The notes under the pieces: model-generated
Database searches by the model: none
What the model saw: only the letters and a program-made list of their open reading frames with translations
Told to the model about the DNA's origin: nothing
Made by a program: the position numbers and the translations under genes
Shown: in pieces, positions 1 to 8,293 of the stretch
How positions within the stretch are numbered: the stretch's first letter is position 1
How the letters are laid out: every line of letters starts with the position of its first letter
From: CAZFYZ01 sp964523735
GTDB taxonomy: Bacteria; Armatimonadota; UBA5829
Direction: 5' to 3'
Assembly: GCA_964523735.1 (NCBI GenBank)
Contig: CAZFYZ010000003.1
Location: 22,932 to 86,931, forward strand
DNA: 64,000 nucleotides

Positions 1-1
1 C

Positions 2-265
2 GCGGATATGTCAGCCTTTCTGTGGGAGAACGGTGTTGGGACGGACCTCAACACTCTCGTAGATCCCGATTTGGGTTTTCGCCTCTACTTCGCACCCGCC
101 ATCAACGAATCAGGACAGATACTCTGCACAGGCTTCGACAGCACCACACGCGCCTACCGTATGTGCATCCTCACGCCGGTCCCAGAACCCTCAGCGTTCA
201 TTGCTCTGATCACTGGCATCGGCGCGCTCGCGTGGCGAAGACGTAAGCATCCTAGCTGCAGCTAG
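2..265 (+). CDS. C-terminal part of a HAF-repeat secreted protein with PEP-CTERM anchor
   Basis: The frame is open to the left edge of the window, so the true start lies outside. The visible 87 residues contain one HAF-type extracellular repeat (AFLWENG followed by TDLNTL), then a C-terminal sorting tail: VPEPS, a hydrophobic stretch of about 16 residues and a RRRK basic end. This is the PEP-CTERM arrangement, in which exosortase recognises the tail and transfers the protein to the cell envelope. The repeat probably belongs to an extracellular propeller-like protein of unknown ligand. A strong hairpin follows the stop codon. The PEP-CTERM call is secure; the overall function cannot be judged from this fragment. 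Confidence 0.75.
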   Translation, partial: ADMSAFLWENGVGTDLNTLVDPDLGFRLYFAPAINESGQILCTGFDSTTRAYRMCILTPVPEPSAFIALITGIGALAWRRRKHPSCS

Positions 266-283
266 TTACCCTCTTCATCAACT

Positions 284-310
284 GGGGGCTGGCACTAGAG
301 ACCAGCCCCC
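284..310. terminator. 9-bp perfect hairpin between convergent genes
   Basis: GGGGGCTGG (284-292) pairs exactly with CCAGCCCCC (302-310) across a 9-nt loop. It lies between the HAF/PEP-CTERM gene and the end of the convergent nikR gene, so it may end transcription from both sides. Neither flank has a U-tract, so this is a hairpin by sequence and a terminator only by position. Confidence 0.45.
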
Positions 311-384
311 AAAACCGACTGATCCCCTTTGTGCTTTCCCCCTTTCGTGTTTTCGTGACTAGAAGAGCCAAGTGCGACCACGAC

Positions 385-804
385 CTATCCCAGCCCTCTA
401 CCCGTAGTTGCGCAGACAAGCTGACCGTGCTTGACGCCGCGGGTGCTGATCAGCGTGTCAGCGATCTTCCTGACGCGCGCGCTCTCGCCTCGCGCGATGA
501 TCACCTCGAGGCAGTTGTGATGATCCAGATGGATATGAGTAGAGCAGAGGATGTGGTCGTGGAAGTCGTGCTGGACATCCGTCAGCACGCTGGATAGCTC
601 GTGCTGATGGTGGTCATAGACTATCGTGATCGTACCGACTACCTCCGCATCTGGCTCCGCCCACTCCTCCTTCACAAGCTCCTGCCGCACCAGGTCTCTG
701 ATGGCCTCCGAGCGCGACTTGTAGCCGCGTGACCCGATCAGCTCATCGAAGCCGGAGAGCAGGTCGCCCTCCATAGAGACCCCGAACCGCTCCAATCCCG
801 CCAT
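385..804 (-). CDS. nikR: NikR-family nickel-responsive transcriptional regulator
   Basis: This 139-residue protein has the NikR layout: an N-terminal ribbon-helix-helix DNA-binding segment (RFGVSM, then a SRSEAIRDLVR helix), followed by an ACT-like nickel-binding domain. The family's Ni ligands are visible as spaced His residues, HIH and a Cys (HDHILCSTHIH, then HHNC). NikR binds Ni(II) as a tetramer and represses nickel uptake genes. I chose the ATG at 804 rather than an upstream start at 831 because GGAGGTG sits about 9 nt before it and RHS homology begins there. No nickel transporter is visible nearby, so its targets lie elsewhere. Confidence 0.92.
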   Translation of the reverse strand: MAGLERFGVSMEGDLLSGFDELIGSRGYKSRSEAIRDLVRQELVKEEWAEPDAEVVGTITIVYDHHQHELSSVLTDVQHDFHDHILCSTHIHLDHHNCLEVIIARGESARVRKIADTLISTRGVKHGQLVCATTGRGLG

Positions 805-877
805 TGCGCTACACCTCCGTACCACGATCACATGCCATCGTGTTACTACTACCGGGAGACACGTCTCTCCTCCGTGT

Positions 878-978
878 AGAAAGCGGCGATGAATATCCGC
901 AGTTGTAGCAGGCGTCTCCGACGCCTCCCAGGGCGTCAGAGACGCCCGCTACAGCTCTATCGCGACAGCCGCACTCCA
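878..978. repeat. Composite dispersed repeat: 50-bp TGTAG..CTACA palindrome inside another repeat's arms
   Basis: Positions 904-953 form a 50-bp element starting TGTAG and ending CTACA, with internal hairpins around GGCGTCTCCGACGCC and GGGCGTCAGAGACGCCC. Similar elements occur at 13028-13079 and 30888-30937. It is flanked by AGAAAGCGGCGATGAAT (878-894) and CCGCACTCCA (969-978). Both sequences recur in the same order at 62733-62749 and 62753-62762, where only a few bases separate them. The layout therefore looks like one repeat inserted in another, in the intergenic space between nikR and the next gene. Confidence 0.75.
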
Positions 979-986
979 GAGCGCAC

Positions 987-1015
987 TTGACAAGGCCGAC
1001 AGACGGTGTTACGAT
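987..1015 (+). promoter_or_regulatory. Sigma-70-type promoter
   Basis: TTGACA (987-992), 17-bp spacer, TACGAT (1010-1015). It would start transcription near 1022 and drive the OB-fold secreted protein at 1055 and the overlapping pilin-like gene. Confidence 0.6.
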
Positions 1016-1054
1016 CTTCCAATTAGTGCTACTTTGATCGGAGGGCGAAGGAGA

Positions 1055-2362
1055 ATGAAGCAGATCGTATTACTGGTTGCCCTGCTGTGCTGCTTTCTGG
1101 CCGCGGGCTCCTGCAACGCATACACTGTCTGGGACTATCAGGCACTGAATGCGGACGGAACAGGCAGCAACCCGCTGGTTGGCGCTGACCCGATCGAGGC
1201 GAACAGGATCACCATCGAGGGAATCGCGCTTGCCGGCGTGGACGAGCTGTGGAGCCCCGCGCAGATGTATACGGCGTTCGTGCAAGACGACACGGCCTCG
1301 AGGAGCGGAATGCAGGCATGGGCAGGAAGCTGGTGGTATGGATCAAGCTGGCGGCCGACGGCCGACTACCCCGACTTCCAGGCAGGAGACCGAGTGAGGA
1401 TCACCGGCTTGCTAGACGACCACAACGGCAAGGTCTTCATCAATGACCGTCACTCGAGCGCGCCGGATACCAGATGGACCCTGACCGTGCTTGGGCACCC
1501 GGGTCTGCCTGATCCCGAGCTTCTGCCCGGCATATCGAACTGCAACTACTTCGACCAGACGCGCACGGACGGCGGCGAACGATACCAGACCCGGTTCGTA
1601 ATGCTGCACGGCGTCGAAGTCACGGATGGGACATGGGCCGGGGGAGGCCAGGTCACTATCTCGGACGGATCTGGTTCGGTCGACATGCGCCTTTCGGGGA
1701 TGGGCAACTTCACCGGGACAGCGCAGCCGGTCGGTAAGATCAACGTAGCCGGCATTATGGATCAAGAAGACACCGCCGCCCCATTCGTCGACAGCTATCG
1801 CGTCATCCTGAAGAAGTATGAGGACATCGCGCTGGCGCTCAATGCTTGCCGCGAAGCACGCGACCACGATAGCGAGCGCGTGGCATTGGTCAACAAGGTC
1901 GTCTCGAGAGTCTACGACGGCTCCTTCTACATACAGGACCAGGATCGAACCGGCGGCATCAGGGTGATGAGCCCGCGTGAGTTCGAGCCGGGCGACGTTG
2001 TCAGCGTCCACGGCACGGTCTCCATGATCGACGGGGAGGCCGCGATCACTCCGCGATACCTGACGCTCTCCAAGGCAGCTCCCAAGCCTCTCCTCGTAAA
2101 CAGCAAGACGCTGTGGGGAGAGGGCGGGCTGGATGCGACCGGCTTGCTGATCAGGTGCTCGGCGACCGTGGGCGCGGATCAGGGTGATGGAAGCTGGACA
2201 GTGAAGGATGATAGCGGCAGGACGATCCTCGCCAGGACTAACGGCCTCGCGATGCCCCCGCCCGGCACGCGGGTCGCGATCACCGCCGTCGCCACCAGGA
2301 ACACCAGTGGCGTGCCGGTCCTGCTTGTCGCCAGTTCGCATGACGCTCAGGTAGTTGAGTAG
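1055..2362 (+). CDS. Secreted OB-fold repeat protein of unknown function
   Basis: The 435-residue protein has an N-terminal export signal (MKQIVLLVALLCC, ending near CNA) and no other membrane segment. It contains at least three OB-fold-like modules. The clearest has a DGSFYIQDQDRTGGIRV core near residue 290, and a later one reads GLLIRCSAT followed by WTVKDDSGR near residues 365-395. The same module type ends the peptidases at 17108 and 21091. The start at 1055 is preferred over a TTG at 1034 because GGAGG and AAGGAGA precede it and the signal peptide starts there. It overlaps the next start by 8 bp. Its ligand and role are unknown. Confidence 0.8.
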   Translation: MKQIVLLVALLCCFLAAGSCNAYTVWDYQALNADGTGSNPLVGADPIEANRITIEGIALAGVDELWSPAQMYTAFVQDDTASRSGMQAWAGSWWYGSSWRPTADYPDFQAGDRVRITGLLDDHNGKVFINDRHSSAPDTRWTLTVLGHPGLPDPELLPGISNCNYFDQTRTDGGERYQTRFVMLHGVEVTDGTWAGGGQVTISDGSGSVDMRLSGMGNFTGTAQPVGKINVAGIMDQEDTAAPFVDSYRVILKKYEDIALALNACREARDHDSERVALVNKVVSRVYDGSFYIQDQDRTGGIRVMSPREFEPGDVVSVHGTVSMIDGEAAITPRYLTLSKAAPKPLLVNSKTLWGEGGLDATGLLIRCSATVGADQGDGSWTVKDDSGRTILARTNGLAMPPPGTRVAITAVATRNTSGVPVLLVASSHDAQVVE

Positions 2363-2966
2363 ATTGGGCACAAAGCAGGCATTCACGCTGATCGAGCTAC
2401 TGGTGGTCGTCGCGATCATCGCGATCCTGGCGGCGATTCTCTTTCCTGTCGTCACCCGCGCAACCTTGAGCGCAAAGGTCGCGCGGGTGCATGTCGAGCT
2501 GGAGCAGGTCGGCAACGCAATACGCATGTACTGCGACGACTGGCACGGCAAGCCTCCACTCGCCCGCACATACTGCACCGGCACGTCGATGAAGGTCGAT
2601 GACTACAACGAGCTGCCGCCTGAGCTATACGGGAAGTATCTGAGCACGAAGCGCATCTACGACCCGTTCAACCCCGAGCACACCTACAAGTACATCGCGC
2701 CGGGGCCAGGGTTTGCCAACGGCAAGAAGACTGTTCTTGCTATCTGGGTCCCAGAGGACTACCCGACAAGCGAGAAGAACTGTGTCCCCTACTACAAGGC
2801 CGACAAGTCCCCGATCAAATGGGCGGTCTGGAGCGTGGGACCAAGCAAGGGCGCGGATGTGTTCACGTCGGAACAGCGGATGCTGCCGGTGCCCCGAAAG
2901 TGGTGGTACCCGTTCAACGAGCAGGGAGTGATTGTGAGGCTGAGCGATGGCAGGAAATCGCCATAG
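2355..2966 (+). CDS. Type IV pilin/pseudopilin-like protein
   Basis: The N-terminus carries the class III signal: a short charged leader, then AFTLIELLVVVAII and a hydrophobic helix to about residue 31, with Glu at mature position 5. Prepilin peptidase would cleave before the Phe, and the residue before it is Ala rather than the usual Gly. The remaining roughly 170 residues are polar, as in the many single pseudopilin-like secreted proteins of Planctomycetota and Armatimonadota. The TTG start at 2355 overlaps the upstream stop, suggesting translational coupling; a TTG at 2364 is the alternative. No pilus assembly genes are nearby. Confidence 0.75.
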   Translation: MSRLGTKQAFTLIELLVVVAIIAILAAILFPVVTRATLSAKVARVHVELEQVGNAIRMYCDDWHGKPPLARTYCTGTSMKVDDYNELPPELYGKYLSTKRIYDPFNPEHTYKYIAPGPGFANGKKTVLAIWVPEDYPTSEKNCVPYYKADKSPIKWAVWSVGPSKGADVFTSEQRMLPVPRKWWYPFNEQGVIVRLSDGRKSP

Positions 2967-3000
2967 GATTGCCGCTCCTGTCGAACAACGAAGGTGAAGT

Positions 3001-3594
3001 ATGATAGGTCGAGCTGAGTTCTTCGATTCCTACGCCGACAGTTGGGATAGCATGGAGCTTGAGGACATACGCGTGCGGCTGGACCGGGTCGTGCGCGAGT
3101 CCGGCATTGCGCCGGAAATGGAGATACTGGACGTCGGCACGGGCACGGGCGCCATCATCCCCTCCCTGCTGCAGGCGATGGGCGACACCGGCGGGATACG
3201 GGCTATCGATATATCGCCTGGCATGCTGCGAGTGGCGCGTTCCAAGGGGTTCCCCGATTGCGTCAAGTTCGAGCTTGCTGACATCGAGTGTTTCGAATGC
3301 CCGGATGCCTCCTACGACAGCGTAGTCTGCAACGCCGTCTTCCCGCACTTCACAGACAAGCCACTCGCGCTGGCCAGGATTCGCCGGATGCTGCGCCCTG
3401 CCGGGCTGATCGTGATATCTCACCCAACCGGCCGAGCGGCGGTCAACAAGGTCCACAGCGAGTGCGACTCGGTGGTCACAGAGGATCGCGTGCCGGCGCC
3501 CGAGGCAATGGCCCAGATGCTCAGTAAGGCCGGCTTCGACGACATTTCCGTTACCGACGAGCCGGAGTTCTACCTGGCGCTGGCCCGCAGATGA
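3001..3594 (+). CDS. Class I SAM-dependent methyltransferase
   Basis: The 197-residue protein has motif I (EILDVGTGTG, residues 41-50), an acidic residue after strand 2 (AIDIS) and an aspartate-rich motif II region. This is the Methyltransf_11 type of Rossmann fold that binds S-adenosylmethionine. The start has AAGGTGA upstream. The methyl acceptor cannot be read from the sequence. The neighbours (a pilin-like gene upstream, a convergent glycosidase downstream) give no pathway context. Confidence 0.88.
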   Translation: MIGRAEFFDSYADSWDSMELEDIRVRLDRVVRESGIAPEMEILDVGTGTGAIIPSLLQAMGDTGGIRAIDISPGMLRVARSKGFPDCVKFELADIECFECPDASYDSVVCNAVFPHFTDKPLALARIRRMLRPAGLIVISHPTGRAAVNKVHSECDSVVTEDRVPAPEAMAQMLSKAGFDDISVTDEPEFYLALARR

Positions 3595-3654
3595 CACGAC
3601 GGAGTTCGCCCGGAAGTAAGCTGCTGGCGGACCCCCTTCATCATGCTCTGGTAA

Positions 3655-6600
3655 TCACCACGCGAAGCGGACGGATACTCTCTCTCCGGAGACGATGGTC
3701 ACCGGCTCATCAAGATGCAGAGTCACTCGGCCGCCATCAAACGTCTGGGTGGCTGAACCGAGCTTCTGATCGAGCTTGATCTCGAACGATCCGCCCTTGC
3801 CAGGGCTTGCGGCCTCCGGCAGAGTCAGCGTCAGGGTCTTGAGCGCCAGCTTGCCGTATTCGATTGCCAGGGTATTCTCCTGTGATCGCCTGCCGCGCTT
3901 CTGCGTGAACAGCCCCCACCCCTCGGCTCCGGTGAAGAAGCTGGTGTGGTTCTCGGGCGATATAGTGGGGTTGAACTCGATAGCCTGATCGGGACCGCAG
4001 TAGCAATAGCCCTGGGCAGCGAGCAGCATCCCCCAGCTCGCCATTGCTCGTGCGTAGTGATTGGAGCACTCCACCTCGGCCCAAGGGTTGCGCTGGATCG
4101 GCCAGCGCGGGACGCCGTTGTAGCGGTCGCTGCAGGCCTTGACGATCTGGTAGGCCTGGTTGATCTTGCCCTCCTGGATCAGCAGTCCAGCGACTTCGTA
4201 GTTGATACCGGTCCAATCCTCAAAGCTGTACATGATCTCGTTGTCCGGCTTCCCGCCGTATGGCCAGGTGGAGATATATAGGCCAGGCTCTCCCGCTCCG
4301 ACAAACGCCCTGGGCCACTGGCGGGCCTCGCCGAAGTCCTTGACCCAGTTGAACTTCATTATCGAGTCCAGCGCAGTGTTGACTCGATCCTTGGGGAGCA
4401 CGTAGCCGAGGTCCAGCATGGTCGCCCACCACTGGCCAAGGAGTTGGTCTGCGTGGCAGCCGTTGGCGTAGGGGCGGCTTTCTGCTGAGCTGACATCCGG
4501 CCAGTCTTCCAAGAGCCACTCCTTGCCCTTGACATCCTCCGGCTTGGGCTTGGCCTCGATGTGCTTCCAGTACTCGCCAGTCCACAGCGCTTCGTCCAGG
4601 CGCTTGGTCCCGGAGTCATAGACCGCTCTGACATCCTTGGCGAAGTCCTGATCTCCTACGACCTTGGCCATCTCCTCGGATGCGCGCAGGGCGGCCAGAT
4701 ACATCGCGCCAACGAACGTGTTAGGGCCGGGCATCTGGCAGTCGTAGGTGTTCCACTGCCAGTTGACTATGACCCCGTCCTTGTTGGGATCGTAGTCCTT
4801 GAAGCAGTACTGCATCGCCAGTTTGATGTTCGGCCACATTTTCTGAAGCCAAGCCTTGTCGGTGCTCTGCCTGTATTCGCGATAGGCCTTCAGGATCGTG
4901 CCCATCTGACCATCGGCAACCGGGCCCTGCTCGCGAGGTTCGGTGAGTGGGAAGCGGGTTCGATGCCGGATGGCGCCGTCGCTTGTCTCCTGGACGGTGA
5001 GGTCGATATTGCGCATGTTGCGCTCGAGGTCCGGGAAGAGGTGCGCCATCTGCTGCTCGTAGTTCCAGACGTGGTTGCAGTTCATCGGGCAGCAGCCCGC
5101 GCCCTCGAACGCGGCGAAGCTGCCGTCCTTGTTCCACATGCAGACTGTGCTCACGAGTGTGCTCGACTGGGCGGAGATGCGGTCGAGCATGTAGTAAGGC
5201 AGCGTGGTCTTGTAGAACGTGTCGCGGAACTTGCGGGTGTCTGCCGAGAGAAGCTCATAGTTCTCTGAGAGGTAGCCCGCCGCCTTGGATGCGTCGCTGA
5301 ACCAGTTGGAGTACATCCGGCCGACGTAGCCCTCGTTGCCCCCCTGCCAGACGTTGTGCATATTGGGGAAGTGCCACGACCAGATGACGGGGATCGTCAC
5401 CTTCTGCTTGGGATAGAGCACCACGGGGACCACGACCCCTGAGTTCCAGGTGCGGCCATCGGCGCTCGGCCCGCCGCCCTGAGACCCGACCATACCAATC
5501 TGAGTGAAGTACTTCCAGAGGCTCGTGCAGTCGTCCCACTGCTCGATGACGCGACAGTTCTCGTGGCGCGCGCCTATGGCCATAGTCCCGAACTGCCTGG
5601 CATCGGGCTGCAGCGATGGATTGGCGAGAAGCACTCCGCGCAGGCCTGCCTGCGAGAAGACGGTGTTGACATTCCCGCCGTAGTCCTTGTTGCAGTGGCC
5701 GGTTATTGCCGAGAGCCCATCGTAACCTACCGCGTTCTGGAGGGCCGAGAGAAGGCATATCTCGACGGGGACCCCGACCTTGTTCTCGATCGTGAACTCG
5801 AAGACAGCGGCGGGAATGGCGGAGTCCTTGGAGTTCATCGGGATGTGCGGCGAGAAAGCCCGCATGCTGACCTTGACCGGCAGCGCCTTGTCATAGTACC
5901 TGAGTTCGGCAATGGGGTACTCACCCACGAACTCTACGGCTTTGACAGGCGGAGGCGCGGCAGGACAGACGGCTGTCTTGATTTCGCCACCCTTGCTGTC
6001 CGTCTTCCCAGGTTCGCACGAGACGCCCGGAGGGCAGCAAGGCCCGCCTGATTCGCCGACCGCACCGATGAGCGGCGACTGCTGCAGCAGCCTGACGACA
6101 GGCTTCTTGCCCGGCGTGCGAGTCCGGATCGCGAAGAAGCTGTCCGGGACGACGCACGCCTCATTCACCTGATTGAAGATGCACCACTGCCGGACGGCGC
6201 CATCGCCGCAGATCGAGACGTGCCCTGCGCCTATGCCACCGAGAGGGAAGGCCACGTCTTTGAGCGACTCGCCCTTGTAGACTATGCGCTTGGAGGGCGC
6301 CGTGACTGACGCCATCCACCGCTCATACTTCTTAGCTTCATCGGCAGCCTCTCTGGCTCGCACGCGCTCCTCCGCAGGGGTCATCTCGCGGACGTCATCG
6401 ACGTTGATGTGACCCCATCCGCCAGTGTTGCTGTCCACGACCTTGATGTAAACTCTCTGGCCCTTGAGCTTGCTGACGTCCCAGTAGCGGCGGGCCATCT
6501 CTTCGCGGTCCCTGCCGGTCTCGCGGGCGATCTCGGAGTTGTCCGTGGCTTTGTAGAGCGCGACGTAGCAGGTGTCCGGGTGGTTGCCGCCGCCGACCAG

Positions 6601-6906
6601 CAGCGAGATCGTGTCCGCCTGAATCGTGAAGACCGGAGACTTGAGCACGATGGTGGGCTCGTCGCCCTTCGGGTTCTCGTAGAGGCCGATGAAGTACTTG
6701 CCCTGCTGGCTGAAGCTCACGTTAGCCCGGGCCGTCGTGGGACCAGTCGGCAGCGTACCGGCCTGGCCGGACTCAATGGTCCAGCCCTGCAGCGTGCCAT
6801 CCTCGAAGTCGAATCGGGTCAAGCTGTCTGCGGCAAGCATCGGGCAGGATAATGCGGCAATCACAGTCATGCAGCAGAGTGTGGCGATCAAGCGGGTGTT
6901 CGGCAT
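3655..6906 (-). CDS. Secreted GH116-family (GBA2-like, DUF608) glycoside hydrolase
   Basis: This 1083-residue exported protein (signal peptide to about residue 25) has an N-terminal beta-sandwich (about 30-175) resembling a carbohydrate-binding module. A GH116 N-terminal domain follows (FPLGGIGAGH near 220), then the catalytic (alpha/alpha)6 domain. In GH116 enzymes the nucleophile Glu and the acid/base Asp lie in WNYEQ- and TYD-type motifs. Here those are E617 and D722, aligned by eye. Known members are retaining beta-glucosidases or beta-xylosidases. It is the third gene of an operon after two DUF1598-like paralogues, starting 30 bp after the second, with AGGAG upstream. Substrate is unknown. 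Confidence 0.88.
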   Translation of the reverse strand: MPNTRLIATLCCMTVIAALSCPMLAADSLTRFDFEDGTLQGWTIESGQAGTLPTGPTTARANVSFSQQGKYFIGLYENPKGDEPTIVLKSPVFTIQADTISLLVGGGNHPDTCYVALYKATDNSEIARETGRDREEMARRYWDVSKLKGQRVYIKVVDSNTGGWGHINVDDVREMTPAEERVRAREAADEAKKYERWMASVTAPSKRIVYKGESLKDVAFPLGGIGAGHVSICGDGAVRQWCIFNQVNEACVVPDSFFAIRTRTPGKKPVVRLLQQSPLIGAVGESGGPCCPPGVSCEPGKTDSKGGEIKTAVCPAAPPPVKAVEFVGEYPIAELRYYDKALPVKVSMRAFSPHIPMNSKDSAIPAAVFEFTIENKVGVPVEICLLSALQNAVGYDGLSAITGHCNKDYGGNVNTVFSQAGLRGVLLANPSLQPDARQFGTMAIGARHENCRVIEQWDDCTSLWKYFTQIGMVGSQGGGPSADGRTWNSGVVVPVVLYPKQKVTIPVIWSWHFPNMHNVWQGGNEGYVGRMYSNWFSDASKAAGYLSENYELLSADTRKFRDTFYKTTLPYYMLDRISAQSSTLVSTVCMWNKDGSFAAFEGAGCCPMNCNHVWNYEQQMAHLFPDLERNMRNIDLTVQETSDGAIRHRTRFPLTEPREQGPVADGQMGTILKAYREYRQSTDKAWLQKMWPNIKLAMQYCFKDYDPNKDGVIVNWQWNTYDCQMPGPNTFVGAMYLAALRASEEMAKVVGDQDFAKDVRAVYDSGTKRLDEALWTGEYWKHIEAKPKPEDVKGKEWLLEDWPDVSSAESRPYANGCHADQLLGQWWATMLDLGYVLPKDRVNTALDSIMKFNWVKDFGEARQWPRAFVGAGEPGLYISTWPYGGKPDNEIMYSFEDWTGINYEVAGLLIQEGKINQAYQIVKACSDRYNGVPRWPIQRNPWAEVECSNHYARAMASWGMLLAAQGYCYCGPDQAIEFNPTISPENHTSFFTGAEGWGLFTQKRGRRSQENTLAIEYGKLALKTLTLTLPEAASPGKGGSFEIKLDQKLGSATQTFDGGRVTLHLDEPVTIVSGERVSVRFAW

Positions 6907-6936
6907 CTAGTATCCTCTCCTGGATGGGTTGAGCGG

Positions 6937-8286
6937 TCACTTATCGAGCGGGAAGTCCCACGCGACGGACTTAGGGGACTTCCGCGCGTTGAGCACGGTC
7001 TTCTTGAGTGCAGCCTGGCGTCTGGCCGGCGCCGGGGCCGGCTTGGAGACAGCCACGGTCGATGGGCGCTTGCCGGTTGTCGCGATCTTCGGTGACGCGG
7101 GGCGCCGAGGCTGGGTGATCTTCTTCGGCCTGACGTCCATGCTGACTCCGCCGCAGCTCTGCATCACTATCACGAGCGAGGCCTTGCCATCGGGGGTCTC
7201 TCGCTCCTCGGTGACACGGTTGACATTAGTGAGGCCGAGCACCTGGCGGCTGACGGGCGAGACGGCCACTCTGTGCGACTTGAGCAGGTACGTGAGGCCC
7301 TTGCACTGAGCGCCGTTGTCTTTCATCATCCTGGCAAGGGCGACGAACCTGAATAGCCCCTGCAGCTCTCTGTAGATCGGGCGCTTGTGGGCGATCTTGT
7401 CGTAGTAGGCTCCGAAGCTCTGCGCGAACCGGCCCGCCAGCTCATCCGGTCTGCCCATACCCGCGATCTGGCCCTGCGTGGTGAGGAACTCGGCCTCGGT
7501 TAGGAGCTTCACGCGGCAGGAGCGCAGAGACATCACGCCGCCGTCCTCGTCGTAGGTAGTCTCGCCCGGGCTGAACCAGAAGCGGTTGAGCGACTGGCCG
7601 GGGTCGGTAAACTTGCCCCCGCTCTTGAGCTCTTCGCGCGTCTCATCGGCTTTGAGGTCGGAGAGGCTGACGAAGCCCGGTATATCGAGCTGGACGGTGC
7701 CATTCACGAGCCGCTTCATGTAGTAGTCCGCGTCGAGCATAACCTTGGCGAAGCGGCTGTCGAAGGGGACACCCATCACTCGCACGTTCTGTGGACTGCG
7801 GCCAGCCCGACTCCAATCGGCCTCGATATCCTCCATACGGTTGCCGGGGCCGCCGGTGCGCATACGGTCGCCAATGTTCCGAAGCTCCTGGATGACGGCG
7901 GGGTCGGGATCGATCGAGCAGCCGGGGGCTGAGTAGTATCGAACCTGGCCGCGGGTTTTGGCATACACTGCCCATACATTCCTGAGGGCTACTGCGAAGT
8001 CATCGAGTTGAAGTGCGGGAAGCGAGGGATCCACCTTGCCGATCACGATCACGTCTCGGCTCGCGTTGTCCTCGAGGAACCCGCGCACCTCGGTTATGCC
8101 ACAGAGCTTGGAGACGCTCGTCCCCTGGCCACTCTGGCAGGCAGTGGCGAGGGCGTTGAGGGAGATCGCTCGACCGGTGGCCGCGTGGGCTGCGCCCAAT
8201 GGGACGAGCGCGAAAGTCGCCAGCAGCGCAATGACGCGCCACCCACAGCAGATCGGAGCCTTTGTTGGGTAGTGGGGTGCTCTCAA
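6937..8286 (-). CDS. Secreted DUF1598-like protein, paralogue 2
   Basis: The mature region closely parallels the gene immediately upstream (8294-9541): ATGRAISLNALATACQ, a DVIVIGKVDP strand, FAVALRNVWAVYAK and YYSAPGCSIDPDP all have counterparts there, so the pair arose by tandem duplication. The pattern resembles DUF1598 proteins of Planctomycetota; this family call is from memory. The frame extends to 8424, but that part overlaps the neighbour. The likely start is TTG at 8286, 7 bp after the upstream stop, directly before a signal peptide. This copy has an extra C-terminal tail rich in Lys, Pro, Ala and Arg. Confidence 0.7.
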   Translation of the reverse strand: MRAPHYPTKAPICCGWRVIALLATFALVPLGAAHAATGRAISLNALATACQSGQGTSVSKLCGITEVRGFLEDNASRDVIVIGKVDPSLPALQLDDFAVALRNVWAVYAKTRGQVRYYSAPGCSIDPDPAVIQELRNIGDRMRTGGPGNRMEDIEADWSRAGRSPQNVRVMGVPFDSRFAKVMLDADYYMKRLVNGTVQLDIPGFVSLSDLKADETREELKSGGKFTDPGQSLNRFWFSPGETTYDEDGGVMSLRSCRVKLLTEAEFLTTQGQIAGMGRPDELAGRFAQSFGAYYDKIAHKRPIYRELQGLFRFVALARMMKDNGAQCKGLTYLLKSHRVAVSPVSRQVLGLTNVNRVTEERETPDGKASLVIVMQSCGGVSMDVRPKKITQPRRPASPKIATTGKRPSTVAVSKPAPAPARRQAALKKTVLNARKSPKSVAWDFPLDK

Positions 8287-8293
8287 GCTCTCA

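Noticed and set aside
1412..2584. 390-codon minus-strand frame
   Set aside because: It is antisense to the OB-fold and pilin-like genes, has no signal or domain, and is an effect of high GC.
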